Positions 1 to 10,809 are shown, numbered from the stretch's first letter. The stretch: DNA of 64,000 nucleotides from Chitinophagaceae bacterium (GCA_027486835.1 JAIXOJ010000198.1:1-64000); one strand, 5' to 3'. Program-made: numbers and translations. Notes: generated by a model from the letters alone, not told the origin.

Positions 1-1
1 C

Positions 2-3000
2 GATGCAAAAATTGGTCAAACAAGACTAAGGGTTCGTTGCAGGTATAATACCTTACCTGGAAACACTCCTTGTACAAATTATTCTTTTGGTGAAACAGAG
101 GATTATGTGGTAAATATTCTCAAGGGTAATTGTACCGCTGCTATTGTTATTGCCTCAAATGCTGGCACAAGTGTATGCACAGGTGATTCGGTGTTGTTTA
201 CTTCAACAATTTATAATGGCGGTACAACTCCTACTTACCAATGGAAGAAAAATGGCACTAGTGTAACAGGTGCAACATCACCAACTTATAAAACCAATAA
301 TCTAATCAGCAGTGATGCCATTACTTGTCAGTTGACATCAACTGCAAGCTGCGCGGTAACATCTGTAGTTAATAGTAATTCAATAAATACTACCATTACT
401 TCTGCATCAATTGTTCCCACAATAACAATTAGTACTGTTCCTTCTACTTCGTCAGCAATTGCAGCGGGTACTTTAGTTACATTCTCTGCATCGGCAACAT
501 TGACTGGAAACTCACCTTCTTATGTTTGGAAAAAGAATGGTATTGTAGTAGGAACAAATAGTTCAACTTATAAAGACAGTACCTTGGCCACTGGTGATGT
601 GGTTACTTGTACTCTTACAAGTTCCTCTAATTGTGCATCACCCAAAAATGTAACAAGTGCTGATTTAACAATTACAACCTACTTAAATTACTGTACACCA
701 ACAGCTAGTTGTACAGGTAGTGATTATATAAGTCAAGTTGACTTTAATACTATTAGTAGATCTTCTGTATGTGATAGTTCAGGATATAGTTTCTTTAATG
801 ACTCTACAAATACTACTACAGTTTCACAAGGTGACACAGTAAATCTCTCTGTATCTACATCCACTGTTTTTAAAGAAGGGGTAGTTGCTTGGATAGATTT
901 TAATCAGAATGGTGTTTTTGATAGTACTGAAATGGTATTAAATGACTTTTTAGGTACTAATGGTGCTGTTTACAGTAAAGACATTGCCATTCCTTATGAT
1001 GCTAAAGTTGGACAAACAAGGCTAAGGGTTCGATGCAGGTACAACGCCATTCCTGGGCATACACCATGTACAGCTTATACTTATGGTGAAACAGAGGATT
1101 ATGTGGTAAATATTCTCAAGGGTAATTGTACCGCTTCTATCGTTATTGCCTCAAATGCTGGCACAAGTGTATGCACAGGTGATTCGGTGTTGTTTACTTC
1201 AACAATTTATAATGGCGGAACAACTCCTACTTACCAATGGAAGAAAAATGGCACTAGTATCACAGGAGCAACATCACCAACTTATAAAACCAATAATCTA
1301 ACAAGCAGTGATGCAATCAGTTGTCAGTTAACATCAACTGCAAGCTGCGCGGTAACATCCGTAGTTAATAGTAATTCAATAATTACTACCATTACTTCTG
1401 CATCAATAGTTCCCACAATAACTGTTAGTACTGTTCCTTCTACTTCGTCAGCCATTGCGGTAGGTACTTTAGTAACATTTTCTGCATCTGCCACATTAAC
1501 TGGAAACTCACCTTCTTATGTTTGGAAAAAGAATGGTATTGTAGTAGGAACAAATAGTTCAACTTATAAAGACAGTACCTTGGCTACTGGTGATGTGGTT
1601 ACTTGTACGCTTACAAGTTCTTCCAATTGTGCGTCTCCAAAAATCGTAACTAGTACTGGTGTAACTATAACAACTTACTTAAACTATTGTAAACCAACTT
1701 CTAGCTGTACTGGTAGCGATTATATTAGTCAAGTTGACTTTAACACTATCAGTAGATCTTCTGTATGTGATAGTTCAGGATATAGTTTCTTTAATGACTC
1801 TACAAATACTACTACTGTTTCACAAGGTGACACAGTAAATCTCTCTGTATCTACTTCCACTGTGTTTAGAGAAGGGGTAGTTGCCTGGATAGATTTTAAT
1901 CAGAATGGTGTTTTTGATAGTACAGAGATGGTAATAAATGACTTTCTGGGTACTACTGGTGCTGTTTACAGTAAAGACATTGCCATCCCTTACGATGCTA
2001 AAGTTGGACAAACAAGGCTAAGAGTTCGATGCAGGTACAACGCCATTCCTGGACATACACCATGTACAGCATATACCTATGGAGAAACCGAAGATTATTC
2101 TGTAATCATATCCAAGGGTAATTGTAACTCAACTATTTCAATTTCTTCTAATGCTGGAACGAGTGTTTGTCCAGGTGATACTGTATTGTTCACTTCAAAT
2201 ATTGCATTTGGAGGCACAAGCCCTTCCTATCAATGGAAGAAAAATAATGTCAATGTTAGCGGTGCAACTTCTCCAACTTACAAAACAGTTAGTTTAACTA
2301 GTAGCGATGTAATTACATGTGCGCTTACTTCTAGTGCTACATGTGCTGTTAGTGCGACAGTTGTTAGTAACAGCATTCAAACTACGGTGACAAGTGCCTC
2401 ATTAGCACCAACTATAACGGTAACTAGTACTCCATCTTTATCCTCCCCGATTGCTGCTGGTACTTCTGTTGTATTTACCGCAGTTGTTACATTACCTGGA
2501 AACGCACCGGTGCTTGTTTGGAAGAAGAACGGTACCACTGTAGGTTCAAATAGTTTAAGTTATACGGATTCTACTTTATCAACTGGAGATATCATAACTT
2601 GTACATTAACTAGTACATCAAATTGTGCTACTCCAAAAACCGTTAAGAGTGCTAACCTAACAGTTACTACTTACCTAAATTATTGTACCCCAACTTCCTC
2701 TTGTACTTCTAGTGATTATATCACTCAAGTTGATTTTAACACCATCAGTCGTGCATCTACATGTGATAGTTCTGGTTACGCTTATTTCAGTGACTCCTCT
2801 AATTCAACCACAGTGTCGAGAGGCGATACAGTTAATCTATCAGTTTCTACATCAACTGCGTTCAAGCAGGGTGTAGTTGCATGGATTGACTTTAATCAAA
2901 ACGGTAAATTTGATAGTACCGAGATGGTTATAAATGAATTAAGTACAACAACTGGTGCGGTTTATAGTAAAGATGTTGCCATTCCTTCAAACGCAAAATT

Positions 3001-3117
3001 GGGTCAGACAAGATTGCGCGTGAGATGCAAATACAATTCTGTTCCGGGAAATACACCTTGTGACAACTATAATTATGGAGAAACTGAAGATTATTTAATT
3101 AATATCACTTCATCTTC
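2..3117 (+). repeat. about 996-bp in-frame coding repeat (three full units plus a partial one)
   Basis: Equivalent landmarks (the codons for DAKVGQTRLRVRC) recur near nt 2, 1000, 1994 and 2993, a period of about 996 bp and a multiple of three. The first two units are nearly identical at DNA level and the third is clearly diverged, which suggests recent duplication or gene conversion of the first two. Confidence 0.85.
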
Positions 3118-4357
3118 GATTGCTCAATATGTTGTTACAGGTGGCGCACATCACCCGAATGGTTCATATATACCTACTGTAACTGCTAGTTTAAATGGGA
3201 CTAATTATTTGGTTACGGATGCCCAAGGGAATTATAATTATACCATTCCAAGTACTGGTACTTATAATATTAAATTGTCCAAAAACAATGACAAAACCAA
3301 ATCAAATGGTGTAACTGTTATTGATGCCTTGATAGTACAAGGGCATATTCTTAATAAAACCATTCTTAACTCTCCTTACAAGTTAATTGCCGCAGATGTT
3401 AATCATTCAAATGATGTTTCTGTAATTGATATCATCTACATGAAACGTTTGATTCTTGGTCAGGACACCACTTTTGCAGGTAATCGTTTGTGGGCGTTTG
3501 TGGATAGTGCATACGTTTTTCCTAATGCTGCCAAACCTTTCCCATACAAAGACAGTATTTTACTTACCAATCCTTCTGCAAATTTGATTGGACAAAGCTT
3601 TATTGGTGTTAAGTTAGGAGATGTAAACTATGATTGGAATCCAGCTTTATTAGGAGTGAAAGCTACAAATACCAAACCTTTAGAACTTTATTACAACGAT
3701 ATTAATGTTGGAAGTTCAAATGAAATTCGGGTTCCTGTAAAAGTTAAAAATTTCAAGGATTTACTTGGTTTGCAATACACGCTTAATTTCAATAGTCAAA
3801 CTTTAGAGCTAAAAGCTATTGAGAATACCAGTTTGAACATTGAATATGGTATTAAGCAAGTTGCTGATGGAAAGATTGCATTCTTGTGGAATGACGATAA
3901 ATTAAACGCAACTTCATTAAATGATGGCACCACTTTGTTTGAATTAGTATTTAATCGTAAGGCTGCATTTGTTGAAGAAGATTTACGTATTTCCTCCGAT
4001 GTTGCTACTATAGAAGCTTGGGATGCTAATTTCAAATTGCATAACATTGTTAAAACGAACGGTAGGCTTTCCTCTTCTGCTGAAAATGTCCGTTACACTG
4101 AAAGTTGGAATGTGACACCAAATCCTTCAGATGGCATTGTAAGATTGAATCTTAGTTTGACTACTGCTAAAGAACTTCAGTTTGAGTTGACCAATGTGGA
4201 AGGAAAAGTTTTAGTAACGAAAAAACTATCTGGCGTAAAGGGTAACTCATCTACAATACTGAACTTTAAGGAGCAATCAAAACTTGCTGCTGGGGTTTAC
4301 TACATTAGGTCATCGGGAATAGATGCTCAAAATGTTAAACAATTGATTATCAAATAA
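2..4357 (+). CDS. GEVED/Ig-like repeat protein with dockerin, cohesin-like and T9SS sorting domains (5' partial)
   Basis: Open from the left edge in frame 2, so the N-terminus lies outside the window; the GTG at 107 is internal to a GEVED domain and not a real start. A partial GEVED copy at the edge is followed by three full units of two Ig-like segments plus one GEVED domain (motifs WIDFNQNG and GETEDY). After about nt 3120 come a dockerin-type duplicated segment (AADVNHSNDVSVIDI), a cohesin-like beta domain (LGLQYTLNFN) and a type IX secretion C-terminal domain beginning VTPNPSDG. It should be a very large cell-surface or secreted adhesin-like protein, exported by Sec and then T9SS. The dockerin-to-C-terminus block is paralogous to the protein at 47333-48778. 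A strong terminator follows. Ligand unknown. Domain calls are from motif recognition. Confidence 0.93.
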   Translation, partial: DAKIGQTRLRVRCRYNTLPGNTPCTNYSFGETEDYVVNILKGNCTAAIVIASNAGTSVCTGDSVLFTSTIYNGGTTPTYQWKKNGTSVTGATSPTYKTNNLISSDAITCQLTSTASCAVTSVVNSNSINTTITSASIVPTITISTVPSTSSAIAAGTLVTFSASATLTGNSPSYVWKKNGIVVGTNSSTYKDSTLATGDVVTCTLTSSSNCASPKNVTSADLTITTYLNYCTPTASCTGSDYISQVDFNTISRSSVCDSSGYSFFNDSTNTTTVSQGDTVNLSVSTSTVFKEGVVAWIDFNQNGVFDSTEMVLNDFLGTNGAVYSKDIAIPYDAKVGQTRLRVRCRYNAIPGHTPCTAYTYGETEDYVVNILKGNCTASIVIASNAGTSVCTGDSVLFTSTIYNGGTTPTYQWKKNGTSITGATSPTYKTNNLTSSDAISCQLTSTASCAVTSVVNSNSIITTITSASIVPTITVSTVPSTSSAIAVGTLVTFSASATLTGNSPSYVWKKNGIVVGTNSSTYKDSTLATGDVVTCTLTSSSNCASPKIVTSTGVTITTYLNYCKPTSSCTGSDYISQVDFNTISRSSVCDSSGYSFFNDSTNTTTVSQGDTVNLSVSTSTVFREGVVAWIDFNQNGVFDSTEMVINDFLGTTGAVYSKDIAIPYDAKVGQTRLRVRCRYNAIPGHTPCTAYTYGETEDYSVIISKGNCNSTISISSNAGTSVCPGDTVLFTSNIAFGGTSPSYQWKKNNVNVSGATSPTYKTVSLTSSDVITCALTSSATCAVSATVVSNSIQTTVTSASLAPTITVTSTPSLSSPIAAGTSVVFTAVVTLPGNAPVLVWKKNGTTVGSNSLSYTDSTLSTGDIITCTLTSTSNCATPKTVKSANLTVTTYLNYCTPTSSCTSSDYITQVDFNTISRASTCDSSGYAYFSDSSNSTTVSRGDTVNLSVSTSTAFKQGVVAWIDFNQNGKFDSTEMVINELSTTTGAVYSKDVAIPSNAKLGQTRLRVRCKYNSVPGNTPCDNYNYGETEDYLINITSSSIAQYVVTGGAHHPNGSYIPTVTASLNGTNYLVTDAQGNYNYTIPSTGTYNIKLSKNNDKTKSNGVTVIDALIVQGHILNKTILNSPYKLIAADVNHSNDVSVIDIIYMKRLILGQDTTFAGNRLWAFVDSAYVFPNAAKPFPYKDSILLTNPSANLIGQSFIGVKLGDVNYDWNPALLGVKATNTKPLELYYNDINVGSSNEIRVPVKVKNFKDLLGLQYTLNFNSQTLELKAIENTSLNIEYGIKQVADGKIAFLWNDDKLNATSLNDGTTLFELVFNRKAAFVEEDLRISSDVATIEAWDANFKLHNIVKTNGRLSSSAENVRYTESWNVTPNPSDGIVRLNLSLTTAKELQFELTNVEGKVLVTKKLSGVKGNSSTILNFKEQSKLAAGVYYIRSSGIDAQNVKQLIIK

Positions 4358-4380
4358 ACTGTGTAGTCGCATGCCTATTA

Positions 4381-4417
4381 AAAGGCCATCTCTTTCATTT
4401 GAGATGGCCTTTTTTTT
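4381..4417 (+). terminator. Rho-independent terminator
   Basis: A perfect 12-bp stem (AAAGGCCATCTC with GAGATGGCCTTT), an 8-nt loop and a run of T. It lies 23 bp after the stop of the large surface protein. Confidence 0.92.
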
Positions 4418-4726
4418 ACTACTCTTAGCAAAGGGATTCATATGCTAACTACGCAAACTCTATAATGTATAGGTTAACCGTATTAGTTGCATCAATAAGA
4501 AATTCCTTTTTTTTACTCTATTATGAGTTTTTTTATGTTAAGGCGCAAGCGAATAATACTATTAAGATTCTTGATACCCATTGTTTTCGACTTCGGAATT
4601 AATTATCGGTAATCTTCTTTAAGACTATTTCAATTGACAAAAAGTGGAAGTTGCAAAATAATATAACCAGCTATATTGAAATCTTTTAAGCATCAATTAA
4701 GATTGAAACGTTTTCTTTGTTGATAC
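4418..4726. other. Intergenic region upstream of the GT2 gene
   Basis: About 310 bp, AT-rich, with no ORF, RNA fold or repeat that I recognise. It must hold the promoter for the glycosyltransferase. A TTGACA at about 4635 and a TAATAT 19 bp later resemble sigma-70 boxes but do not match the Bacteroidota consensus, so no promoter is called. Confidence 0.5.
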
Positions 4727-5872
4727 ATGATACTACTGTTATCCATCATTTTTATATTGCTTGCTTTATATACGGTTGTAATTTTAATTTATAGCCATTG
4801 GTTTAATCAATTAAAAGTATTTCGACTTGGCGAAAATTATGCACCTAAATATTCCTTTAGCATCATCATTCCTGCAAGAAACGAAGCGGCAAATATTGAA
4901 AGGTTATTGCAATCTATTTTGGCTCAACAGTATCCTAAGGAATTATTTGAGGTAATAGTGGTAGATGATTTTTCTACCGATGCCACCCCTCTGATTGTAA
5001 CAAACATTGGTGTGGAGCATTCTAATGTGCGATTGATCAGCCTATCAACAGAACTGAACGGCAAAAAACTCAATGCGTATAAGAAAAAGGCAATTGAACT
5101 TGCGGTTGCATCATCTAAGCACGAATGGATAGTAACCACTGATGCCGACTGCTGGGTAAAGCCCAAATGGCTTTCTTTCTTTGATGCGTATATTCAAGAA
5201 ATGCAGCCTGTATTTTTTGGAGCGCCTGTAGTGTTTAGTAACAATGGTAGTGTGTTAGAAACGTTTCAGTGTATTGACTTTATGGCTTTGCAGGGTATTA
5301 CTGCTGCTGCGGCAAGTGCTGGTAAACAAGCCATGTGTAATGGGGCCAATCTTGCTTATAAGAAATCGGTTTTTTATGAGGTGGAAGGATTTAGCGGTGT
5401 AGACAATATTGCAAGCGGTGATGATATGCTGCTAATGAATAAAATGAAATTGGCCTATCCACAAAAATTGGGGTACTTGTTTTCCCCCGAAGTAATTGTT
5501 TCTACCCTTCCGATGGATACCCTAAAAGGATTTTTAAATCAGCGAATCCGATGGGCAAGCAAGACAAATAAATACAAAGACACGAGCGTGGTAGTGGTGT
5601 TATGGATGATTTTCTTGCTGAACATCGGCCTTGCCATACTGCCTATTTTAGCACTACTTTTTTGGCCGGATGCTTTTGTCTATTGGTTAGCTTTCTTGGC
5701 TATAAAAACATGGGTAGAAGCGAGTTTTGCAGTAAAAATTGCCCAATTCTTTTCTATTAAACTCTTTTGGTGGAACATGCTTTTGCAATTACCCCATGTA
5801 TTTTATACCAGTATAGCAGGCAGTTTTGGATTGATGGGCAATTACCGATGGAAGGGGAGGAGTGTACACTAA
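4727..5872 (+). CDS. Membrane-anchored family 2 glycosyltransferase
   Basis: 381 residues. An N-terminal transmembrane helix (about 1-22) is followed by a GT-A catalytic domain opening SIIIPARNEA. Visible motifs are VVDDFSTD (78-85, nucleotide binding), TTDAD (137-141, DXD metal site), GDDMLL (231-236) and QRIRW (272-276), the QxxRW signature of processive or polyprenyl-type GT2 enzymes. Two or three hydrophobic helices close the protein (about 290-360). It should transfer a sugar from a nucleotide donor to a lipid or polysaccharide acceptor at the inner membrane. It stands alone between a terminator and a convergent helicase gene, so no pathway can be inferred; donor and acceptor are unknown. 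ATG start, no competing upstream start. Confidence 0.9.
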   Translation: MILLLSIIFILLALYTVVILIYSHWFNQLKVFRLGENYAPKYSFSIIIPARNEAANIERLLQSILAQQYPKELFEVIVVDDFSTDATPLIVTNIGVEHSNVRLISLSTELNGKKLNAYKKKAIELAVASSKHEWIVTTDADCWVKPKWLSFFDAYIQEMQPVFFGAPVVFSNNGSVLETFQCIDFMALQGITAAAASAGKQAMCNGANLAYKKSVFYEVEGFSGVDNIASGDDMLLMNKMKLAYPQKLGYLFSPEVIVSTLPMDTLKGFLNQRIRWASKTNKYKDTSVVVVLWMIFLLNIGLAILPILALLFWPDAFVYWLAFLAIKTWVEASFAVKIAQFFSIKLFWWNMLLQLPHVFYTSIAGSFGLMGNYRWKGRSVH

Positions 5873-6092
5873 CTAAATTCGGATGCCTAGAAGTTTTTCG
5901 CTACCATTTGTTTAACCTCGACCCAACACCTTTACAAGGGAGGGGGCAAAGCGAATAACTTTTATTCAGCCATCAATGCTAGGAGGCAGGTAACCAGCAT
6001 CCTTACCTAAATAAAAATACTGGTTGAAACTTATAAAAACAAAGCTTAGCTGATTGTAGCAAAAACGAAATGCATCTTTAGGGGATGGACAC

Positions 6093-8837
6093 TTATATCC
6101 TCCCCCATTTAATGTTAAAATTCAAAATGTACACACCTCTTTCTAATCGTTGAAATACCATTTTACAGTTCGATTTACCCGAATGGCTGATTTCGTTGTT
6201 AGCCAAAATGCTATTGATATAGCTGCGCACTTTTCTGTTTTGGGGGATAATTTCATCTGGAAATAAACCTACCAATGCTTCCATATCATTCATGTTAAAC
6301 GAACCCATTGGGTTGTTTTTTTCTATGTCGGATTTTAATACCACTTTTTCTTCTTGAGAGGAATGTTTGGTGCGCATTAAAACAATTAGGTAATACAACA
6401 TGCTATGGCTATTGATTTTGATAGTTTGCTTGCCCACTTCCAAATCTATATGGGTGGGTTTTACCAAATGCCAAAACTGCTTAAGTATCTGCGGTGTGGC
6501 CACTTGTTGCTGCTTAAACAGCGTGTGCTTATAAAATCCATCTACCAAATAATCGATGGCCATCCATCCCTTTTTATCGGTGGTTTTTATGGAAATTCCT
6601 TTTTCAAGCAGTTCGGTACTTAAAGCCGCTTGCCCATGGTGCAAACCCAACATGAGTGCATTGGCACCTTCATCTGCCGTAAACTGTATGCCATATTTCT
6701 GCAAAGTGGCCATAACTGGTGCTTTTTGGCCTAGCCTTACCTGCTTGGCAAATTCTTTTCGTGCTATGCGTATTTCGCGCATAAACACCATTGCCCGCTG
6801 AAATTTCAAGTCAGACAATTGTTCTATCCAATCGATCTGTTGGTGGTTGGTGGCGTATTCAAACAGTTGCTTCCGTTCTTTCTTAACCTCATTTTCCGTT
6901 TTGGAAGGGTCTAAGGCCAAAGCAACAATCTGCTGTAATTGGTCTTGGCTAATGTATTCATACCCCAAATACTTAGCCCTGATTTGTTCGGCCTGTTCGT
7001 ACTTGCCCTGATCTTGGAGGCGTTGCGCTTCGGCCAACCACTCTTCCTTGGTCGATTTAGTTTCGGCTACCTGTATTTCTTTTTTGGTTTCTAACAACTG
7101 TAGCAATTGCAAAGCAGGGTGCGTTACCTTTTTTTCAAACAGGTAGATATTTTTTACCGCACGGGTAATGGCAACATACAGCGAGTTAATGTAAAACTTA
7201 TAAATCTCCGCATCCTTGTCGTGTTTATTGGCCGACCGATTGTAATTAAGTTCTTCTTGCAACAAGTCTTCGGGAGTTACTCCTTGAATGATTTCTTTAA
7301 ACTCGCCCTCGTGGTTAGAGATAAAGTTTACTAGAATTACATTCTCATATTCCAAGCCCTTCGCTTCTTGCACACTGAACACTAGTGGAGTTTTGAAAAA
7401 CTTACGGGCTTCTTCCTTATATATACTATCTGTAACTATTACCGCAAACTTGGTACTGTTCTGCGTACGTCGATTGAGTTCGGTTTTCTTTTTGTCGTCG
7501 TCGGTATATAAAATGGCCTCCCCTTCTGCCTTGCTGATGGTATTGACCAAATAATTGCTTTCCCTGTCAATAGACCCAAAACGGGTGTTTTTAATCTTCA
7601 GCAAATTGTTGCTCAGCGTTACTACCTGCGGACTGTTGCGGTAATTGGTTTGCAAAATCTGGATTTGCTTAGAAGTATCGCTCGTGTGGTGGAAATAGGT
7701 TTTCACCTTGCTCCAAGAGAAGAAATTGGGGTGTACAATTTGGTTACTATCGCCCGTAAGAATGAAATTATCAGCTTTTTTCAGGGATTGTAAAATGCAC
7801 TTTAGCTGGATGTTGGTAATGTCCTGCACCTCGTCTATCATTACATAATCATAACGGGGTTGCACTTTTTCAAGGTATTGGTGGCAAATAATATTGCTGT
7901 CGTACCAACCGTTTTCAGCCAACCATTCGAGGTATTTGGTAAAGAGTGGGTAGAGTCTTTTTCGTTCATCTGCTGAAAAAATAGATTGCTTAACCCCTAA
8001 TTCCAAATATTCTTTCTCCGATAAATAAGCAGCATGGATGGGCGAACCTGTTATTACGCCTTTAAATTCTTCATACACACGGTAGGGCTCATTTATTTTC
8101 AATGCTTGAGCATGGCGGGCAAACCAAGGCGCAAAAGCACGGAAATGGATTTCCTTACCTGCGGGTTTTTCCCAACTGGACAAATAATCGTTCAACGAAA
8201 GAAATTCTGCCTCTTGGTATTCATTTTCATAACCCCCACTATAATAAAGTGTAGCCGCATTTTCCACTAAAAATTTTGAAAGCGAAATGTAGGCCACACT
8301 GCCAGCAAGTTGTTTCAACTTTTCTAACACCACTGCCGTTTTGCCGCTACCCGCCGAACCAATGATGATAAGCGGAGGTTGAATCTCCAACACTCTTAGT
8401 TGTAACTCATCAAAAGAAATGAATTTATTAAGCAGGTGTACTGACTTGCTTTTGGGGTGGAGATAGCTTAATTCAGGTGTTTGGTTTTGCTGGGTAGTAG
8501 CTTTTTCGATGGATTCGATGGGCAATAATTGGGCTTCATCTGGCAATTGCGCCCCCCTTAAATACCTACTTTGGGCATAATTATGCTCTTTAATTACTTC
8601 TAATAATAAAATATGGGTTTCGCCTTGGTAATTGACCAAATTAAAAAGTAAGCGATCTTTGATGTCCAGTCTTGCACGGTAAAACCCCGTATTTCCCATT
8701 TTCCTTACATCCGCACTTTTGAAATCACCTTTCTTTAATTGCTCAATGGTTTTGCCAAAGGTTTTTTCAACACTTTTTATATCTAATTCATTGTGATGAA
8801 GAATTGTATAGCCCATAAGCTTCAAAATAAAGCCCAT
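6093..8837 (-). CDS. UvrD-like SF1 helicase with RelE-like N-terminus and ankyrin-like C-terminus
   Basis: 914 residues. Residues about 1-95 resemble the RelE/ParE ribonuclease-toxin fold (GFYRARLDIKDRLLF, then ILLLEVIKEHNY). An SF1A helicase core follows: Walker A GSAGSGKT (160-167), Walker B DEVQD (335-339), TGDSNQ (361-366), NYR (398-400), VQEAKGLEYE (489-498) and YVAITRA (554-560). A helical linker (about 590-720) leads to ankyrin-like repeats (about 720-790) and a C-terminal basic segment. The core should bind and unwind nucleic acid using ATP. The composition looks like defence or stress proteins rather than housekeeping UvrD or Rep, but no partner gene is adjacent. Start taken as the ATG at 8837; Met8 (MGYTILHHNE) is an alternative. 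RelE-type catalytic activity is unproven. Confidence 0.88.
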   Translation of the reverse strand: MGFILKLMGYTILHHNELDIKSVEKTFGKTIEQLKKGDFKSADVRKMGNTGFYRARLDIKDRLLFNLVNYQGETHILLLEVIKEHNYAQSRYLRGAQLPDEAQLLPIESIEKATTQQNQTPELSYLHPKSKSVHLLNKFISFDELQLRVLEIQPPLIIIGSAGSGKTAVVLEKLKQLAGSVAYISLSKFLVENAATLYYSGGYENEYQEAEFLSLNDYLSSWEKPAGKEIHFRAFAPWFARHAQALKINEPYRVYEEFKGVITGSPIHAAYLSEKEYLELGVKQSIFSADERKRLYPLFTKYLEWLAENGWYDSNIICHQYLEKVQPRYDYVMIDEVQDITNIQLKCILQSLKKADNFILTGDSNQIVHPNFFSWSKVKTYFHHTSDTSKQIQILQTNYRNSPQVVTLSNNLLKIKNTRFGSIDRESNYLVNTISKAEGEAILYTDDDKKKTELNRRTQNSTKFAVIVTDSIYKEEARKFFKTPLVFSVQEAKGLEYENVILVNFISNHEGEFKEIIQGVTPEDLLQEELNYNRSANKHDKDAEIYKFYINSLYVAITRAVKNIYLFEKKVTHPALQLLQLLETKKEIQVAETKSTKEEWLAEAQRLQDQGKYEQAEQIRAKYLGYEYISQDQLQQIVALALDPSKTENEVKKERKQLFEYATNHQQIDWIEQLSDLKFQRAMVFMREIRIARKEFAKQVRLGQKAPVMATLQKYGIQFTADEGANALMLGLHHGQAALSTELLEKGISIKTTDKKGWMAIDYLVDGFYKHTLFKQQQVATPQILKQFWHLVKPTHIDLEVGKQTIKINSHSMLYYLIVLMRTKHSSQEEKVVLKSDIEKNNPMGSFNMNDMEALVGLFPDEIIPQNRKVRSYINSILANNEISHSGKSNCKMVFQRLERGVYILNFNIKWGRI

Positions 8838-9273
8838 AGATTCATAAAGGAAATAGCATCATACACATTTTGGAAATTATCTTGATTGCGATGTTTTAAT
8901 CCACAATGTGGATAAGGGATAAGCGACAAACAAGCATTTGTTTTCTAATTGCTTTGTGATAATTGAGGTTAACATAGACCCTAATGCTTTGCCTCTATTT
9001 AAAGCTCCCACCCCCAATAATCATGAGATTCATAGCAACGCTATCAATCATAGTTCAGACAACATCCCCAATTTTCTAGATTACAGTCCCTTGGCAATTC
9101 CCTTCCGGGCTATGAGGCCATTATTTCCGCCTTGGACAAATGAATCTAGCAAACCCAAAATCCAATTTATAAGCTCCCTATTAACATTATTCCTCTCCAA
9201 TAATATGTTCTGGACAATAAGACAAACTACACAAAACAAAAAGCATTGTTGCCTCGCTGGCTATATTCGCCGC
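8838..9273. other. Divergent intergenic region between helicase gene and guaA
   Basis: 436 bp. The frame of guaA stays open back to 8938, but the translated extension has no resemblance to any GMP synthase and is low in coding character. I see no repeat, RNA or promoter consensus that I can defend. Confidence 0.5.
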
Positions 9274-10809
9274 ATGACGGAAAAAATATTAATTCTCGAT
9301 TTTGGTAGTCAGTTTACTCAATTGATTGCCCGTGCTGTGAGGGAGGCCAATGTTTATTGCGAAATCATCCCTTACAACAAGCGTTTTGAAATAGATACAC
9401 AGCTGAAGGGAATCATTTTGAGTGGGTCGCCATTTAGCGTAAATGATGCAGATGCACCTCAAGTAGATGTGGCAGCATTGTCTGCCCAATTGCCCATTTT
9501 AGGTGTGTGCTATGGTGCACAGTTAATAGCCCAACAAATGGGCGGCCGGGTGGATAAGAGCAACAAAAGAGAGTACGGCAGGGCTAATTTGGCACTACTA
9601 AACACTTCAGATATATTTTTAAAGGAAGTACCAAACAATAGTCAGGTATGGATGAGCCATAGCGACAGCATTGCTACTTTGCCCATTGGCTTTGAAGTAT
9701 TGGCAGCTACTGACAATATTCCTGTAGCTATTTTCAAAAACACGCTAAATAATTTCCCCATTTATGGTTTGCAATTTCACCCAGAAGTACACCATTCTGT
9801 TGCAGGCAAAACCCTTATCCAAAACTTTTTAGTAAAAGTGTGTGGATGCAGCCAAGATTTTACGCCAGCCGCTTTTGTTACCGAAACCATTGAACAATTA
9901 AAGCTTCAATTGGGTGATGCCAAAGTAATCATGGGTCTGAGTGGGGGCGTTGATAGCACCGTAGCTGCTACATTAATAAGTAGGGCAATTGGTAGTAATT
10001 TACATGGCATTTTTGTGGACAATGGGGTGCTACGCAAAAATGAATACCAGCAAGTATTGGACATCTACGCACAATTGAACCTGAATGTAACAGGCGTTGA
10101 TGCCAAAGATTTGTTTTACAAAGCCCTCGATAACCAAACAGACCCTGAAGCAAAAAGGAAAGCGATAGGGAAAACCTTTATTGATGTGTTTCAGATAGAA
10201 GCGGCCAAAGTGAAGGATGCTGCCTTTTTGGGTCAGGGTACTATTTATCCAGATGTGATTGAAAGCGTAAGTGTACATGGTCCATCGGCAACAATTAAGT
10301 CGCACCATAACGTAGGTGGGCTACCCGATACGATGCACTTAAAATTGGTGGAACCATTGCGTTTTCTATTTAAAGATGAAGTGCGCAAAGTGGGGCTTGC
10401 CTTGGGCATACCGCACGAATTGCTGTTCCGCCATCCATTTCCAGGGCCTGGTTTGGCTATTCGCATTTTGGGGGAGGTAACCGCAGAGAAAGTGGCGTTA
10501 CTGCAAGCGGCAGATGCCATTTATTCAGATGCGCTGAAGTCTTGGAACTTATATGATAAAGTATGGCAAGCGGGCACAATCCTACTTCCTGTGAAAAGTG
10601 TGGGGGTCATGGGCGATGAACGTACGTATGAGTTTACAGTGGCACTACGCGCGGTAACCAGTGTGGATGGTATGACGGCAGATTGGGCGCATCTTCCTTA
10701 CGATTTCTTGGCTCATGTATCTAATGAAATCATCAATAATGTAAAAGGAATCAACAGAGTGGTGTACGATATTAGTAGTAAGCCACCTGCTACTATTGAA
10801 TGGGAATAA
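9274..10809 (+). CDS. guaA: GMP synthase (glutamine-hydrolysing)
   Basis: 511 residues from the ATG at 9274 ([13 protein letters not shown]), the usual length for GuaA. It converts XMP to GMP with ATP and glutamine, the last step of de novo guanine nucleotide synthesis, in the cytoplasm. The class I amidotransferase domain has the nucleophile in GVCYG (Cys79) and the His/Glu pair in FHPE (169, 171). The ATP pyrophosphatase domain carries the P-loop SGGVDS (223-228), and the GuaA dimerisation domain ends with [11 protein letters not shown]. The open frame reaches back to 8938, but those 112 codons lie before the conserved first strand and are rejected. Stand-alone gene; function certain. Confidence 0.98.
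   Translation: MTEKILILDFGSQFTQLIARAVREANVYCEIIPYNKRFEIDTQLKGIILSGSPFSVNDADAPQVDVAALSAQLPILGVCYGAQLIAQQMGGRVDKSNKREYGRANLALLNTSDIFLKEVPNNSQVWMSHSDSIATLPIGFEVLAATDNIPVAIFKNTLNNFPIYGLQFHPEVHHSVAGKTLIQNFLVKVCGCSQDFTPAAFVTETIEQLKLQLGDAKVIMGLSGGVDSTVAATLISRAIGSNLHGIFVDNGVLRKNEYQQVLDIYAQLNLNVTGVDAKDLFYKALDNQTDPEAKRKAIGKTFIDVFQIEAAKVKDAAFLGQGTIYPDVIESVSVHGPSATIKSHHNVGGLPDTMHLKLVEPLRFLFKDEVRKVGLALGIPHELLFRHPFPGPGLAIRILGEVTAEKVALLQAADAIYSDALKSWNLYDKVWQAGTILLPVKSVGVMGDERTYEFTVALRAVTSVDGMTADWAHLPYDFLAHVSNEIINNVKGINRVVYDISSKPPATIEWE

Noticed and set aside
5767-5958. 63-codon ORF overlapping the end of the GT2 gene
   Set aside because: Out-of-frame overlap with an evident gene and poor composition.
8938-9273. 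N-terminal extension of guaA
   Set aside because: GMP synthases begin at the conserved ILILDFGSQ strand; the upstream residues have no family resemblance.
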